Shown in pieces: positions 45,001-52,819 of a stretch of 64,000 bases of DNA. The notes beneath the pieces are model-generated. The model searched no databases. It saw only the letters and a program-made list of their open reading frames with translations, and was not told where the DNA came from. The position numbers and the translations under genes are program-made. The stretch's first letter is position 1. Every line of letters starts with the position of its first letter. The stretch is from Exiguobacterium mexicanum. Its GTDB lineage: Bacteria > Bacillota > Bacilli > Exiguobacteriales > Exiguobacteriaceae. The stretch lies in NCBI RefSeq assembly GCF_005960665.1, contig NZ_CP040676.1, positions 1,870,501 to 1,934,500 on the forward strand, read 5' to 3'.

Positions 45001-45324
45001 CCAGTCAGCACATTCTTTAGCAATTTTCGCCTGTGTAAGTTCATTCCGCATCTTAATTTCGAGTTCTGAACCAGATAACCTTTTCTCTCGACCTGACTTT
45101 TCAATGTCTGTAGTACCTTTTGTATGTTTTTCTGAAGTAAAGGTGGGATCGATAAATAAAAACCGTACCTCTTCCACCTTCATTAATTCCTTCTTTAAAG
45201 CCTCGAATGCATATATCGTAAAGTAGGATGACATGATCGCTACCTTGGCATCTTTTTTAAAATATGGTTTCAATGCATCTCCTACAATGCCAGACCTTTT
45301 GTTATCTAACATTTTCCCTATCAT
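42082..45324 (-). CDS. SNF2-type helicase with N-terminal PLD-like domain
   Basis: 1080 residues. The N-terminal ~200 residues are PLD-like, with GSSDFTSSGLG at 142-152. The expected HxK reads HIEN (129-132), so the lysine is missing and nuclease activity is doubtful. SNF2 motifs follow: DSVGLGKT 273-280, VIDESHNFRN, LSATPVNN and, in the second RecA domain, QRFGRIDRLGS. The C-terminal part is long and helical. First gene of the operon; the ATG lies behind GGGGGTG. It may translocate on DNA to assist or regulate the Mod-Res complex. The promoter must lie in the 125 bases between it and IS30 copy B. Confidence 0.88.
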   Translation of the reverse strand: MIGKMLDNKRSGIVGDALKPYFKKDAKVAIMSSYFTIYAFEALKKELMKVEEVRFLFIDPTFTSEKHTKGTTDIEKSGREKRLSGSELEIKMRNELTQAKIAKECADWISSKVKMKSLTAPLTQNRLFHIENKDGSSVAIQGSSDFTSSGLGYTYSPSLHMNSLMDEPLLTKQYIQWFNDVWKNDAIVEEVQEEVLERIAAIYENHSPEFLYYVTLYNIFSDYLEEFDEDAIVKSKTGFKDTTIWNKLYKFQKDGVLGAIDKLEKHNGCIIADSVGLGKTFEALAVIKYYELRNDRVLVLCPKKLRENWLIYTQNDKRNVLSTDRFNYDVLNHTDLSRTGGLSGDINLAAVNWSNYDLVVIDESHNFRNNQARNDRETRYSRLMNQIIKAGVKTKVLMLSATPVNNKMNDLKNQVAFITEGNDEALESAGIESIEQTLRKAQLAFNKWLKLDDEDRKSDTLLEMLNFDYFKLLDAVTIARSRKHIEKYYNMSEIGKFPERLKPRNVHADIDEDNEFPEIKEVNRLINRLNLSAYSPLKYVMPEKQEEYSRKYDMKVKGGSVFKQIDRERSLVHLMRVNLLKRMESSIHSFGMTVASLLTKIDDLLLKLDNIQQYLNADININEVDIDDDDVENMLIGSKVKVLLQDIDRIKWKQDLQDDREKLEQLLIESAKVQASRDAKLNKLKSMIDQKLLHPINGENKKIIIFTAFADTASYLYKELSQWVLEKHGVNSALVTGSGGNQTTLKGIQKDLNSILTNFSPVSKERNKVDSKIQDEIDILIATDCISEGQNLQDCDYLINYDIHWNPVRIIQRFGRIDRLGSKNDVIQLVNFWPNIDLDEYINLEARVSGRMVLLDISATGEENVIEYDEKKQMNDLEYRKKQLKQLQEEVVDLEDISGGISITDLTLNDFKMDLLDYMDANKKKIETAPLGLHAVTSLQLAPSSDTEPGVIFCIKQRNAAAQVKETSALYPYYLVYMNTDGEVLLGHLKTKQILDIFRKVANGQGDVFNELIHQFNHETEDMKDMSSYKYLLDKAVEFVLGIVEEQGMESLFSLGNSSLLQDSNTTSEDFELISFLVIK

Positions 45325-45449
45325 TCCTACACCCCCAAAAAGACAAAAATATAACTATTCTACTACTTTCATTCTACAAGACTTTCAATCAAGGATAAAT
45401 CAATTTTACAAAAATAGTAATATCTCATTCTAACCGATTTTTTATATGT

Positions 45450-46494
45450 GATGAATTATAAAATTAAGTGCAACACCCGAACGTGAACGCAAAAAAGCCC
45501 ATAGCGATAGCCCCGTGTAGAATGAAGTTACCACACAAACATTCAGACGGAGGAATCGCTATGAGCCACACCCATCTTACCACACGAGAACGCGTGAAAA
45601 TAGAGACCTATCTGGAGCTCGGGATGTCCATCCGGTCCATCGCGAGACGGCTCGGGCGACAGCCCTCGACCGTCTCGCGGGAGATCAGAAGGAACCCCGG
45701 CTACGAATCGGGACGCGCACAGGAACGCTATGTGAAGATGAAGGCCAATTGCGGCGCCAAGACGAAGCTCGACGAGGCGACGCGTCTGACGATCACCGAG
45801 AAACTGCGGGCGGCAACAGATCGTGGGTCGTCTCTTCGACGGGGAAGTCGCCTTCTCGACCATCTATCGCTGGATCTACTCAGGGCTGATCGACGTGCCG
45901 ACGACCGTGCTCCGCCAGAAAGGCAAGCGTCAGAAACCAATGGAGACACGCGGACGATTCAACGTCGGGCTGTCCATCGCCAAACGCCCGAGAGAGGTGC
46001 GCCCATGCGAGACGTTCGGCCACTGGGAGCTCGACACCGTGGTGTCCGGGCGTGGGAAATCGAAGGCGTGCGTCGCGACGTTCATCGAACGAAAGAGCCG
46101 GTTCTACATCGCCCTGCCGATTGCAGACCGTAGCGCGGCCTCGATGGAGGGGGCGATCCAAGTGGTCCACGGCTCCTTCCCTGAGGGCGCGTTCAGGACG
46201 GCGACGACGGACCGCGGCAAAGAGTTCAGCTGCCACGAGCGCGTCCGGGCGACCCTCGGCGTGCCGCTCTATTTCGCCGACCCGTACACGTCCTGGCAAC
46301 GAGGGAGCAACGAAAACGTCAACGGTCTTCTCCGCGAGTTCTTCCCGAAAGGAACGGACTTCGCAGAGGTCGGTGACGGCGAACTCGCGGACGCGCTCGC
46401 CAAAATCAACGGGCGGCCGAGGAAGTGCCTCGGCTGGCGAACAGCACACGAGGCATTCAACGATGAAGTGTTGCGCTTAATTTGACAAACCGTC
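45450..46494 (+). mobile_element. IS30-family insertion sequence, copy B
   Basis: About 1045 bp, same family and same ends as copy A, but in the opposite orientation. The two copies therefore flank the restriction module as inverted repeats, with transposase 5' ends facing inward. A 2-bp GT on both sides (45448-45449 and 46495-46496) could be a target duplication. It is inserted against a large serine recombinase gene. Confidence 0.85.
45561..46485 (+). pseudogene. IS30-family transposase, copy B, frameshifted
   Basis: MSHTHLTTRERVKIETYLELG and the HTH are in the first frame up to about 45815. The DDE part (HWELDTVVSG, TTDRGKEFS, NENVNGLLREFF) is in another. Compared with copy A, 11 bases are missing between LRA and VGRLFDG near 45815. 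This is a different lesion from copy A, so the two copies decayed independently. Confidence 0.85.
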
Positions 46495-46498
46495 GTGA

Positions 46499-47439
46499 AC
46501 AATCCTACCTAAAATCCCTTTGATGCGCTTATTAGAGGATGCCAAACAGAAGAAATTTGAAGCAATTGTTGTTTACAAGCTGGACAGATTAGCTAGGAAA
46601 ACACGGGATTCACTCGAAATTGTAGAAACTTTAGGTAGCCATGGCGTACAACTCATAAGTTTGTCAGAAAACATAGACACCACGACTCCCCATGGAAAGA
46701 TGTTTTATACAGTATTAAGCTCATTTGCTGAAATGGAGAGGGAGCAAATTGTAGGTAGGGTTAAAATGGGAATGACCCAAAGAGCTAAGGAAGAAAAATG
46801 GAATGGTGGACAATGCTTTAAATATTACGCTAAGGAAAAGAAGCTATTAGTAAATGAAGCTGAAGCGAGAATTGTAAAAGAAATATTTGAATACGCTGAT
46901 CAAGGTTTTGGTTACAAGAAGATTGTAGGTATTCTCAATCGGAAAGGATACACCACAAAGAGAGGAAACGTCTTCTCTATCGGTACATTGAAAGGGGTCT
47001 TGGATAATCCTGTTTATATCGGGCAAGTTCGCTTTAATCAATATGAGAATTGGGCAGAAAAGAGACGTTCAGGTAAAAATAAAGATGCCATTATAGTTGA
47101 AGGAGAACATGAAGCAATCATTCCTGAAGACTTATGGGAAAGGGTACAGCAGAAGCGCTCTGCTCGATCATACAAAGCTATACAATCAAATCAACCTTTT
47201 ATATTCTCACCAAGCTTATTCGCTGCCCTCAGTGCGGTGCTGGAATAGTTGCTGGCAAATCAAAAAGTGCGAATAAAACGTATCGGTACTATAAATGCGG
47301 CACCTTTCATAATAAGGGAGCCTCTGAATGCTCTGCTAATAGCATCAATGCAGATAAGGCAGAACGTCAGGTCCTTGAGGAATTTAAACGCATTGTAACT
47401 GAATCACAATTTCTTCAACGGTTGATTTATCAGTTTTAG
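46499..47439 (+). pseudogene. Large serine recombinase, 5'-truncated and frameshifted
   Basis: Begins in frame only a few bases past the IS30 end, at MRLLEDAKQKKFEAIVVYKLDRLARKTRDSL. The N-terminal ~60 residues with the catalytic serine are gone. The rest of the resolvase domain (SSFAEMEREQIVGRVKMGM) and the Recombinase domain (YKKIVGILNRKGY, NPVYIGQVRFNQYENW) follow. The frame breaks at a TTTT run (47197-47200, one extra base) and continues as the zinc ribbon LIRCPQCGAGIVAG...YYKCG. It ends early at LIYQF. Not functional, but evidence that the island was once integrated by such an enzyme. Confidence 0.85.
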
Positions 47440-47549
47440 ATAAGCAAAATCCCACGGATAAAGAGATAAGGGACATGTTGAAGTCCCTTTCTATTTTAAC
47501 CTCACTTATGATACGTTTCTCTTCTATTGATATTAAATTTAGTTTCTTA

Positions 47550-47753
47550 TCACTCCACAATCTCAAACGCCTTCACATACACGACATGATCGAGGAAGAT
47601 AATCCACTCATCCTCGAGCTGGACGAATCCGTCCGTCGCATGACGGAACGATTGATAAATCGATTCGAGCGCCGCGTAGCGACTCTCCACTTCCAGCACT
47701 TGCGTCAACACCTCATCATTGATCATATGGAATTCAATTTCATACGATTTCAT
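47550..47753 (-). CDS. Small acidic protein, unknown
   Basis: 67 residues (MKSYEIEFHMINDEVLTQVLE...), soluble, with a perfect GGAGGAGACGAC ribosome site. It marks the return to host-like base composition after the recombinase remnant. No family recognised. Confidence 0.65.
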   Translation of the reverse strand: MKSYEIEFHMINDEVLTQVLEVESRYAALESIYQSFRHATDGFVQLEDEWIIFLDHVVYVKAFEIVE

Positions 47754-47828
47754 GTCGTCTCCTCCGTTGCACTCATGATGTCCTTCTATCGATCGTCACC
47801 GCCTGCCAGACATATTTCGTCTTCTTGT

Positions 47829-48641
47829 TTATACACTCCCTTGCAGAATCCCTAAATCTTTCTCAGTCATGTTCGGAATTTCTTGTTTCATCTCTTTGAT
47901 ACTCGCTTCAAGTTCCTCATCAGAGAGATCCATGCTTTCTTCAAGTGCTGTCAGTAGTCTATTTCCCATTTGACGCATGGATGAATACGTGATCCAACCT
48001 GAAATCACGCCGCCAGCGATCGGAATCACTTTAGAGATTCCTTGTGCAAAAGATTTTCTCGTCATCTTCAACCCGATGTAGCTTCCCATTTTCTTAAGAA
48101 TCGGATAATAGATGGTCTGCATCATTGCTCGATTCGGAATTTTCTTTAATGCTTGTTTGGATAATTGCGAAGACAACACTTTAATGGTGGCCGTCGCTCC
48201 GCCGACACCAAACATGACGCCGAGAAACAAAATCAATTCTCCGCTCACTCGATTGACATCTAGGCCATTCTCACTCCAAAAATCTTCATATCCATAGATA
48301 TAACCAATTTCTTGAGCCACTCGAAGCGCCACACCAAAGAATTGAGCCGTGTCCGCTGGAACAGTGGCCGCCATGACCACCCCACCAGGTAACCCCGCGG
48401 CAAACGAAGCCGATGAACTTTTCATCGTTCGATTCAAAATGGTCTTCTTCGCGACTCGTCGAATCAACTTTTTTGAAACGTTTGATTGAACCGGTCCTTT
48501 TTCAAGGATGTCTGCTAATTGTTTCGCGGTCACGTGCTTACTAAAACTTTTTGCTAAAAACTCTGTTCGATCTACTTTCACCCCTGGTAATTTCACGACA
48601 TTGATCACTAACTGCTCGAAAAATTTTGCTCCATTCAACAT
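47829..48641 (-). CDS. EcsC-family-like protein
   Basis: 270 residues. The central segment AAGLPGGVVMAATVPADTAQFFGVALRVAQEIGYIYGY and LFLGVMFGVGGATATIK follow the EcsC pattern. Several moderately hydrophobic glycine-rich helices suggest membrane association. Function unknown; EcsC proteins are linked to ABC exporters in Bacillus, but none is adjacent here. An AAAGG ribosome site precedes the ATG. Confidence 0.7.
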   Translation of the reverse strand: MLNGAKFFEQLVINVVKLPGVKVDRTEFLAKSFSKHVTAKQLADILEKGPVQSNVSKKLIRRVAKKTILNRTMKSSSASFAAGLPGGVVMAATVPADTAQFFGVALRVAQEIGYIYGYEDFWSENGLDVNRVSGELILFLGVMFGVGGATATIKVLSSQLSKQALKKIPNRAMMQTIYYPILKKMGSYIGLKMTRKSFAQGISKVIPIAGGVISGWITYSSMRQMGNRLLTALEESMDLSDEELEASIKEMKQEIPNMTEKDLGILQGSV

Positions 48642-48934
48642 GTTTACCTTTCATCCCCTTCTCTAGTCCTCATCATTTGAATTTTACTCAGCTATATACT
48701 GTTTCCTTTAAGCTCGTCTAGAGAAACATTTCAGCTTAGATTGATCGCTTTCTTAACAGTTGATTTTTTCACCAACTAAAAACCAAAAAAACCTCACCAC
48801 GCATTACGTCATATAGCTGAGTTTAGGGCTGTGCGATGTAATCGGTTAGATTGAGGCTTTTTAAATACGTTGATATAGAGACTGAAAACGTGTATCCCAT
48901 CATCTGCATACACGTTTTCATATTATTTAGTCAT
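48642..48934. repeat. Intergenic region with a long-range 12-bp inverted repeat
   Basis: No gene. ACTCAGCTATAT at 48686-48697 is repeated in inverted form at 48811-48822. A second pairing, AACCTCA (48789-48795) with TGAGGCTT (48852-48859), encloses the right arm. The minus side ends in a T run, so part may act as a terminator for a minus-strand transcript. Could be a structured RNA or a small mobile-element relic; neither is proven. Confidence 0.4.
48884..48919 (-). terminator. Terminator-like hairpin after lipoprotein gene
   Basis: Perfect 12-bp stem (48884-48895 and 48908-48919) about 15 bases past the stop of the lipoprotein gene; T content after the stem is modest. Confidence 0.65.
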
Positions 48935-49405
48935 TCATTTTGGCTCATATCGAAAGTCTGACACTTTTGCGTTTGTTCGCGAGTAAAGCGTGTCCATCGA
49001 AAATCGGCTAGGTAGACTTATACTCCCCGCGTACACGTTCTCGATGGTTTGATCGATATACGCGTTTTCCGCTTCTAAATATTTGACAACGAGGTCTTTA
49101 AACTCATCGGCCGAGGAATCCTCATGTCGCATGTCCTCTAGTTCGGCTAAATACGTGTCGTTGTCTGCTTGCATGCCCTGCAATTCTTTAACCGCTCCGG
49201 ATATGGCAACGACATCGGTCGGAACACTCGATAGCGTGAGCATCTTGATTTGATGGTCGCGTGCTGACGAAATGATTGAACCGGCATCGAAATGAATAAC
49301 GGGTCTGTCGTCAATCGTTTCAACCGTGTCCGTTCCTCCGCAACCGGTTAAAGCAAGCATTGCTCCTGCGAACAGAGAGACGGATAAGAGTAACTTTTTC
49401 CTCAT
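48935..49405 (-). CDS. Putative lipoprotein
   Basis: 156 residues. The signal sequence MRKKLLLSVSLFAGAMLALTGC has the lipobox LTGC, so lipid anchoring outside the membrane is expected. The mature part is acidic and helical (KELQGMQADNDTYLAELEDM). No family recognised. Confidence 0.7.
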   Translation of the reverse strand: MRKKLLLSVSLFAGAMLALTGCGGTDTVETIDDRPVIHFDAGSIISSARDHQIKMLTLSSVPTDVVAISGAVKELQGMQADNDTYLAELEDMRHEDSSADEFKDLVVKYLEAENAYIDQTIENVYAGSISLPSRFSMDTLYSRTNAKVSDFRYEPK

Positions 49406-49434
49406 CGATTCTCCTTCGCACCTGTTCGATTTTT

Positions 49435-49899
49435 TTAAGAAAGTTCATCTATAGTTTCGACCACAACCCCTGTATCCCCGGCTTTCCCCAAGTCGAGCAC
49501 GGTCGGCTCTTCGTACGCCAAGACGTGAAACTCTTGTTCAAACGTCCGAATCACATAGTGGGATAGTTCGCCTCGGTACGTGTTGACACGTTCTGTCCCC
49601 ATGTTCTCTGCAGCAAATCGTGTGAATCGGGACGTCTTCAGTTTCACGATTGGGCAGGCATTGCGTAGCCCTTCTTCATGCATACTATGGTCCTCGATTG
49701 TCCCAAGAAACACCGCATATTGCTCAAAACGGATACTAATTCGGTCGCGTTCCGCGTCCCACGTCAGCAACATCGTCGGATCATTTGCCCCAAAAAACGT
49801 CCACTCGAGTGGATAATTGGTGACGCCCTTCATTTGGAATGACTCCGTCTCGAGCACATAGTCTTCCGTTGTCATCAAAAAGTTCAAATCGATTGCCAC
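49435..49899 (-). CDS. Hypothetical protein
   Basis: 154 residues starting at a GTG behind GGGGGAGAC. Beta-rich, soluble, no signal peptide and no motif I recognise. It precedes the lipoprotein gene by about 30 bases and may be co-transcribed with it. Confidence 0.65.
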   Translation of the reverse strand: MAIDLNFLMTTEDYVLETESFQMKGVTNYPLEWTFFGANDPTMLLTWDAERDRISIRFEQYAVFLGTIEDHSMHEEGLRNACPIVKLKTSRFTRFAAENMGTERVNTYRGELSHYVIRTFEQEFHVLAYEEPTVLDLGKAGDTGVVVETIDELS

Positions 49900-49915
49900 G
49901 CTTGTCTCCCCCTTT

Positions 49916-49946
49916 CAAAAAAAGCGACGTCCGAAAACGTCGCTTT
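49916..49946 (-). terminator. Terminator after the yshE region
   Basis: 10-bp stem AAAGCGACGT/ACGTCGCTTT followed by seven T on the minus strand, just past the 28-residue gene. Confidence 0.85.
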
Positions 49947-49949
49947 CCC

Positions 49950-50036
49950 TCAATAAAAGATAAACCACAGTGCCGCTGCCGCTAAAAACAGGCCGGCCCC
50001 GATGAAGAGAATCTTCGCTAGTCTCTCATATACCAT
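49950..50036 (-). CDS. 28-residue single-helix membrane peptide
   Basis: MVYERLAKILFIGAGLFLAA and then AALWFIFY: a short charged head followed by one transmembrane helix. It has a very good GAGGTGA ribosome site seven bases before ATG 50036, overlapping the yshE stop, and is followed at once by a terminator. It looks like a real last gene of the zapA-to-yshE cluster, too short for usual gene callers. Role unknown. Confidence 0.6.
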   Translation of the reverse strand: MVYERLAKILFIGAGLFLAAAALWFIFY

Positions 50037-50040
50037 GTCT

Positions 50041-50460
50041 TCACCTCACCAACGCCGCGCCGACGACGAGCGAGACCCCAATCGAGAGCAGGAACGCCAT
50101 CAGTCCGACAGCGATATTCCCTTTCCCGATCTCCTCGTTCACTTTGAGCGACGGCGTCAAAAATTCGAATAACCAATACGTCGTCAAGAGAAGGAAGAAG
50201 CCGAAGCTCCCCCCGACCAACACATCCATCGTCTGGTCGTGATGGCTCTCGACGACACGGAAGATGTTGGCGAGACCGACGATTTTCCCGCCGGTCGCGA
50301 GTGCGACGGCGATGTTTCCTTTTTGAATCTCGCGCCAATTGCTGTACGGTGTCGTCACCTCGAAGACGGCGAGACCGACGACAATCATGAGTCCGGCGAT
50401 TGAATACAGACCGAGCGATTCAAGCAATACACCAAACGTTACGTTCCCCATTATCATCAT
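50041..50460 (-). CDS. yshE: DUF350 family membrane protein (YshE-like)
   Basis: About 139 residues with four membrane segments arranged as two repeats, each followed by an IQKGNIAVALA or IGKGNIAVGLM motif, which is the DUF350 signature. Function unknown. Position next to mutS2 as in Bacillus. Three ATGs lie at the start (50460, 50457, 50451); ribosome-site spacing favours 50457 or 50451. Confidence 0.85.
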   Translation of the reverse strand: MMIMGNVTFGVLLESLGLYSIAGLMIVVGLAVFEVTTPYSNWREIQKGNIAVALATGGKIVGLANIFRVVESHHDQTMDVLVGGSFGFFLLLTTYWLFEFLTPSLKVNEEIGKGNIAVGLMAFLLSIGVSLVVGAALVR

Positions 50461-50464
50461 ACCC

Positions 50465-52819
50465 TCACTTCAGTTCGACGACCGTGACACCGAGTCCGCC
50501 TTCCCCCATCCCACCGGGGCGCTGACTCTTCACGTGACGATGTCCTTTTAGGTACTCTTGCGTCGCCTGTCGCATCGCACCGGTCCCGAGACCATGGATG
50601 ATACGGACGTTGTCATACCCGGACACGAGCGCCTCGTCGATATATTTGTCGAGGCGGGAAAGCCCTTCTTCGACCCGGACGCCGCGCAAGTCGAGCTCCG
50701 ACTTCGTCGAGCTCTGACGCTTGAGCGAGCTGCCTTTCGACTGGAGCGACTGCTCTTTCGAAGGCCCGATCTTTTGAAGGTCGTCCGCTTTGACGTTCAC
50801 TTTCATAATCCCGACTTGGACGTTGTACTCGTTGTCGTTCAATTGCTTCACGATATAGCCCTTTTGGTTGAACGTCGTCACTTTCACTTCTTCGCCTTTA
50901 CTGAACGTACGTTTCTGTTGCGCTTTTTGTTTCACTTTTTGAATCTTTTTCTCTTGGAGCGTCGGTTTCGCCGATTCAAGCTGTTTCTTCGCGGCGATGA
51001 TCTCGTGCTCTTTGACGATCCCTTCTGCGCGTAGCTTCTTCAAACGGTCGATGACTTCGTTCGCCTGGCGCTTCGCCTGTTCGACGGCCTTCTCGGCACG
51101 GGCCTCGGCTTCGCCGTACATCGTGTCGCGCTCGCGCTCGAAATCGGTCAGCTTCGCCTCGAACGCCGCCTGCTCTTCTTCAAGGTCGTGGCGTTTGACG
51201 ATGAGTTCTTTCTCGAGCTGTTCGGCGCGTTGCTTGGCCGCCTCGAGCTCATTGATCATCGATTCGACTGATTCAGCGTCGATACCGACGTGGCTCCGTG
51301 CCTTGTCGATGACTTGTTCCGATAAACCGAGACGTCGACTGATCTCGAACGCGTTCGAACGGCCCGGTACGCCAATCAACAGGCGGTACGTCGGGCTGAG
51401 TGATTCGATATCGAACTCCATCGAGGCGTTCATGACACCTTCGCGGTTATAGGCATAAGCCTTCAGTTCCGAATAGTGCGTCGTCGCCGCCACACGGGCG
51501 CCGCGTCGTTTCACTTCGTCGAGGATGGCGATGGCAAGGGCCGCCCCTTCTTGCGGGTCGGTCCCGGCACCGAGCTCATCGAACAGGACGAGTGACATGA
51601 AGTCGATCTTGTCGAGCATGCTGACGATGTTCGTCATGTGCGAGCTGAACGTCGACAAGCTCTGCTCGATTGACTGCTCATCCCCGATGTCGGCGTAGAT
51701 GGCGTCAAAGACGGACAGCTCCGTCCCGAACTCGGCCGGCACGTACAGACCTGACTGCACCATCAGTTGGAGCAATCCGAGCGTCTTGAGCGTCACCGTC
51801 TTCCCGCCGGTGTTCGGTCCGGTGATGACGAGCGACGTGAACGCCTCACCGAGCTCGACCGTGATCGGCACGACCTCATCTTGCGGGATGAACGGGTGAC
51901 GCGCCTGTTTCAACTTGATCTCGCGTTCGTCGTTCAATTTCGGCTCCGTCGCTTTGAGCTGATGGCCGTAGGCGACTTTCGCGAACACGAAGTCGAGCGT
52001 GGCGAGCACGTCGAGATTGATTACGACCGAATCGGCGACACCGCCGACGAGGTTCGACAGTTCGCTCAAGATGCGGTCGATCTCGGCGCGCTCTTTCAGG
52101 CGGACTTCTTGAATCTCGTTGTTAATCGACACGATCGCCTGTGGCTCGATGAAGAGCGTCTGGCCCGATGCCGATTGGTCGTGGACGATCCCGCCGAACG
52201 CTTGGCGGTACTCCATCTTGACCGGGACGACGTAACGGTCGTTCCGGATCGTGACGATGGCGTCTGACAGCATCTTCGCGTTGTTGCGGAGGATGTTGTC
52301 GATCCGTGAGCGGACGCTGCCTTCAAAGCTACGGAGCTGGGTCCGGAGACCACGGAGACGGTCGCTTGCTGAATCTTGGACCGTGCCTTGGTCGTCGATG
52401 GCGTGACGGATCGACTGTTCGACCTCGATCAGCTTCGTCAAACGCTCGGCATACTCGTCGAGGCGCGGGATACGGAGGTCTTCATTATCCTCATGAAGCT
52501 TCTCAAAGAAGTTCTTCACTTGGCGGCCGCTGTACATGACGGCGGCGACGGCGAGCAGTTCGCTCGTCGAGAGGACCGAGCCGATGGCGGCCCGTTTCAC
52601 TTCACTGCGGACATCGGTCAGCCCGCCGAGCGGGAGACGATCCCGGAGTCGGACGACCTCGGTTGCCTCGCGGGTGACGTTCAAATTCGACAATACCCGG
52701 TCGTACGTATAGTCGGGCTGCATGTTGAGCGCCCGTTCTTTCCCGAGCGAGCTCGCGGCATGGGCAGCGAGCTGCTGGCGGAGTTTTTCATATTCTAAAA
52801 CGCGTAACGCGTGATCCAT
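50465..52819 (-). CDS. mutS2: Endonuclease/ribosome-rescue ATPase MutS2
   Basis: 784 residues. MutS-like core without a mismatch-recognition domain, ATPase Walker A TGPNTGGKTVT (about 330), LFDELGAGTDP Walker B, then a long coiled coil (about 515-620) and a C-terminal Smr domain (LDLRGVRVEEG, IHGLGTGAMR). MutS2 is known to limit recombination and to act on collided ribosomes. It starts directly after the polX stop codon. Confidence 0.96.
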   Translation of the reverse strand: MDHALRVLEYEKLRQQLAAHAASSLGKERALNMQPDYTYDRVLSNLNVTREATEVVRLRDRLPLGGLTDVRSEVKRAAIGSVLSTSELLAVAAVMYSGRQVKNFFEKLHEDNEDLRIPRLDEYAERLTKLIEVEQSIRHAIDDQGTVQDSASDRLRGLRTQLRSFEGSVRSRIDNILRNNAKMLSDAIVTIRNDRYVVPVKMEYRQAFGGIVHDQSASGQTLFIEPQAIVSINNEIQEVRLKERAEIDRILSELSNLVGGVADSVVINLDVLATLDFVFAKVAYGHQLKATEPKLNDEREIKLKQARHPFIPQDEVVPITVELGEAFTSLVITGPNTGGKTVTLKTLGLLQLMVQSGLYVPAEFGTELSVFDAIYADIGDEQSIEQSLSTFSSHMTNIVSMLDKIDFMSLVLFDELGAGTDPQEGAALAIAILDEVKRRGARVAATTHYSELKAYAYNREGVMNASMEFDIESLSPTYRLLIGVPGRSNAFEISRRLGLSEQVIDKARSHVGIDAESVESMINELEAAKQRAEQLEKELIVKRHDLEEEQAAFEAKLTDFERERDTMYGEAEARAEKAVEQAKRQANEVIDRLKKLRAEGIVKEHEIIAAKKQLESAKPTLQEKKIQKVKQKAQQKRTFSKGEEVKVTTFNQKGYIVKQLNDNEYNVQVGIMKVNVKADDLQKIGPSKEQSLQSKGSSLKRQSSTKSELDLRGVRVEEGLSRLDKYIDEALVSGYDNVRIIHGLGTGAMRQATQEYLKGHRHVKSQRPGGMGEGGLGVTVVELK

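Noticed and set aside
32557-46494. A proven composite transposon
   Set aside because: The IS pair fits the idea, but no matching outer target duplication was found, so it is kept only as a hypothesis.
47475-47855. 126-codon plus-strand frame after the recombinase remnant
   Set aside because: It runs antisense through the 67-residue gene, which has a perfect ribosome site. Only its first few codons may derive from the recombinase tail.
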